Source: Oscillospiraceae bacterium
GTDB taxonomy: Bacteria > Bacillota > Clostridia > Oscillospirales > Oscillospiraceae
Assembly (NCBI GenBank): GCA_031264545.1
Contig: JAISDV010000035.1
Location: 1-14,122 of the forward strand
Reading direction: 5' to 3'
DNA length: 14,122 nucleotides
Part shown: piece after piece, positions 13,491 to 14,122 of the stretch
Numbering within the stretch: position 1 is the stretch's first letter
Layout of the letters: each line of letters opens with the position of its first letter
Notes under the pieces: model-generated
The model's input: only the letters and a program-made list of their open reading frames with translations
Databases searched by the model: none
Told to the model about the DNA's origin: nothing
Made by a program: the position numbers and the translations under genes

Positions 13491-13519
13491 TTGACAAAAC
13501 GCGGATTTGCTGATAGTAT
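13491..13519 (+). promoter_or_regulatory. Sigma-A promoter of rplJ
   Basis: TTGACA (13491-13496), a 17-nt spacer and TAGTAT (13514-13519). A second TTGACT lies 9 nt upstream (13482-13487) in an AT-rich stretch. Transcription should start near 13526. Confidence 0.85.
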
Positions 13520-13525
13520 GTGCTT

Positions 13526-13673
13526 GCGTTCCAAAGACAGCAGGCGGGTAAAGCCCGTAAGCCCTGCCGAGGACGGCTTCTGATTTTCCGTATTTGGTTG
13601 CCCTCTGTCTTTGTGCATTTATGCGCAGAGGCTTTTTTTTGGACGCAGCATATTTTCCACGGAGGTGAAATTC
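13526..13673 (+). promoter_or_regulatory. Ribosomal protein L10 leader (autoregulatory attenuator)
   Basis: The terminator hairpin CCTCTG (13602-13607)/CAGAGG (13626-13631) is followed by eight T (13633-13640). Upstream, CAAAGACAG (13532-13540) is perfectly complementary to CTGTCTTTG (13605-13613), part of the terminator's 5' arm, and so acts as the antiterminator. Between them lies a GC-rich arm region (GGCGGGTAAAGCCCG, about 13543-13557) of the kind bound by L10 or the L10/L12 complex. In known L10 leaders, excess protein favours termination. GGAGGTG (13661-13667) then precedes rplJ. Confidence 0.88.
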
Positions 13674-14122
13674 ATGCCAAACGCAAAGGCTCTCAGTGAG
13701 AAGCAGGCGATCGTCGCCGGACTTGTTGCGCGCCTCAGGGGCGCGAACGCCGGGGTTTTTGTCGATTACAAGGGCATCAACGTCGCGCAGGATTCCGAGC
13801 TTCGCGGCGAGCTGCGCAAGAGCGGCGTTGATTATTCCGTAATCAAGAACACCCTTTGCCGCCGCGCCGTCAACGAGCTTGGTCTTTCCGAAATCGATCC
13901 CGTACTCAATGGGACGACCTCTCTCGCGACCGGCACAGGCGATCCGATCGCGCCTTTCCGCGTGATCGGTGAGTTTGCAAAAAAGATGGGCGACGACAGG
14001 TTCAACGTCAAGGCCGGCTTTATGGATGGCAAGGTCCTTTCCCTGTCTGAGATAGCCGAGATCTCCGCGCTGCCCTCCAAGGATGCGCTGTATGCGAGGG
14101 TCCTCGGCACCATGCTCGCGCC
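13674..14122 (+). CDS. rplJ: 50S ribosomal protein L10 (partial, 3' end beyond the window)
   Basis: 149 codons are visible of the usual 165-180. The start MPNAKALSEKQAIVAGLVARL and blocks such as GVFVDYKGINVAQDSELRGELR, YSVIKNTLCRRA and the ALPSKDALYARVLGTMLA region are typical of bacterial L10. It forms the base of the ribosomal stalk, where L7/L12 dimers bind its C-terminal helix (not in the window). GGAGGTGAAATTC places a strong ribosome site 6 nt from the ATG. Expression is controlled by the leader just upstream. rplL would be expected next. The preceding gene is an SLH surface protein rather than rplA. Confidence 0.97.
   Translation, partial: MPNAKALSEKQAIVAGLVARLRGANAGVFVDYKGINVAQDSELRGELRKSGVDYSVIKNTLCRRAVNELGLSEIDPVLNGTTSLATGTGDPIAPFRVIGEFAKKMGDDRFNVKAGFMDGKVLSLSEIAEISALPSKDALYARVLGTMLA

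Larger units (their letters stand above)
13183..13673. other. Intergenic region before rplJ
   Basis: About 491 bases without a protein gene. It holds palindromic element C, two strong hairpins (13361-13389 and 13409-13447), the rplJ promoter (13491-13519) and the L10 leader (about 13526-13673). I see no tRNA gene and no remnant of rplK or rplA. Confidence 0.7.

Noticed and set aside
1..14122. CRISPR array, tRNA or rRNA genes, complete insertion sequence, prophage genes
   Set aside because: I looked for regularly spaced direct repeats, cloverleaf-like stretches, and transposase or integrase motifs, and saw none by eye.

Overview
The window looks like chromosome from a moderately GC-rich monoderm Firmicute of the Clostridia, most likely Oscillospiraceae-like. 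This is an inference from gene content: strong Shine-Dalgarno sites, a BlaI/M56 pair, an ECF sigma factor with a membrane partner, SLH-domain surface anchoring, and an L10 leader with intrinsic attenuation. Only protein families are recognised; no species call is possible without a search.

Left part (1-5511, all on the minus strand). From the right there is a stand-alone E2-like acyltransferase (4627-5511) with its own promoter and terminator. Next comes an ECF sigma factor overlapping a membrane-anchored, probably anti-sigma, protein (2748-4309), with a candidate self-recognised ECF promoter. Last is a BlaI-type repressor overlapping a long BlaR1-like M56 metalloprotease that runs off the left edge (1-2500). 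The BlaI promoter overlaps three TAGACT/AGTCTA half-sites. The M56 protein shows no penicillin-binding sensor domain. The sigma/partner block is visibly more AT-rich than the rest.

Middle part (5598-9394, plus strand after a divergent promoter region). A DUF4342-like protein (N-terminal UBA-like helices plus a membrane hairpin) precedes an OmpR-family response regulator and a sensor kinase that overlap by 4 nt. They are followed by a short terminator, an extended -10 promoter, a heavily structured leader and a family 4 uracil-DNA glycosylase.

Right part (9395-14122, plus strand). An AT-rich, A-tract block leads into an extended -10 promoter and, about 90 nt later, a very strong intrinsic terminator: a candidate small RNA. 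Then come a GT4 glycosyltransferase and a secreted phosphodiester glycosidase (NAGPA domain) with Ig-like and three SLH domains. After several hairpins comes the rplJ promoter, an L10 leader whose antiterminator and terminator pairings can be read directly, and the 5' part of rplJ.

The most unusual structure that genes do not explain is a family of palindromic elements with related ends (AGAACC-GTATTCATAGCG type). Three size classes lie in different intergenic regions: 78 bp at 2519-2596, 34 bp at 10909-10942 and 162 bp at 13182-13343. They look like small non-autonomous mobile elements or structured repeats. The largest begins on the last base of a stop codon.
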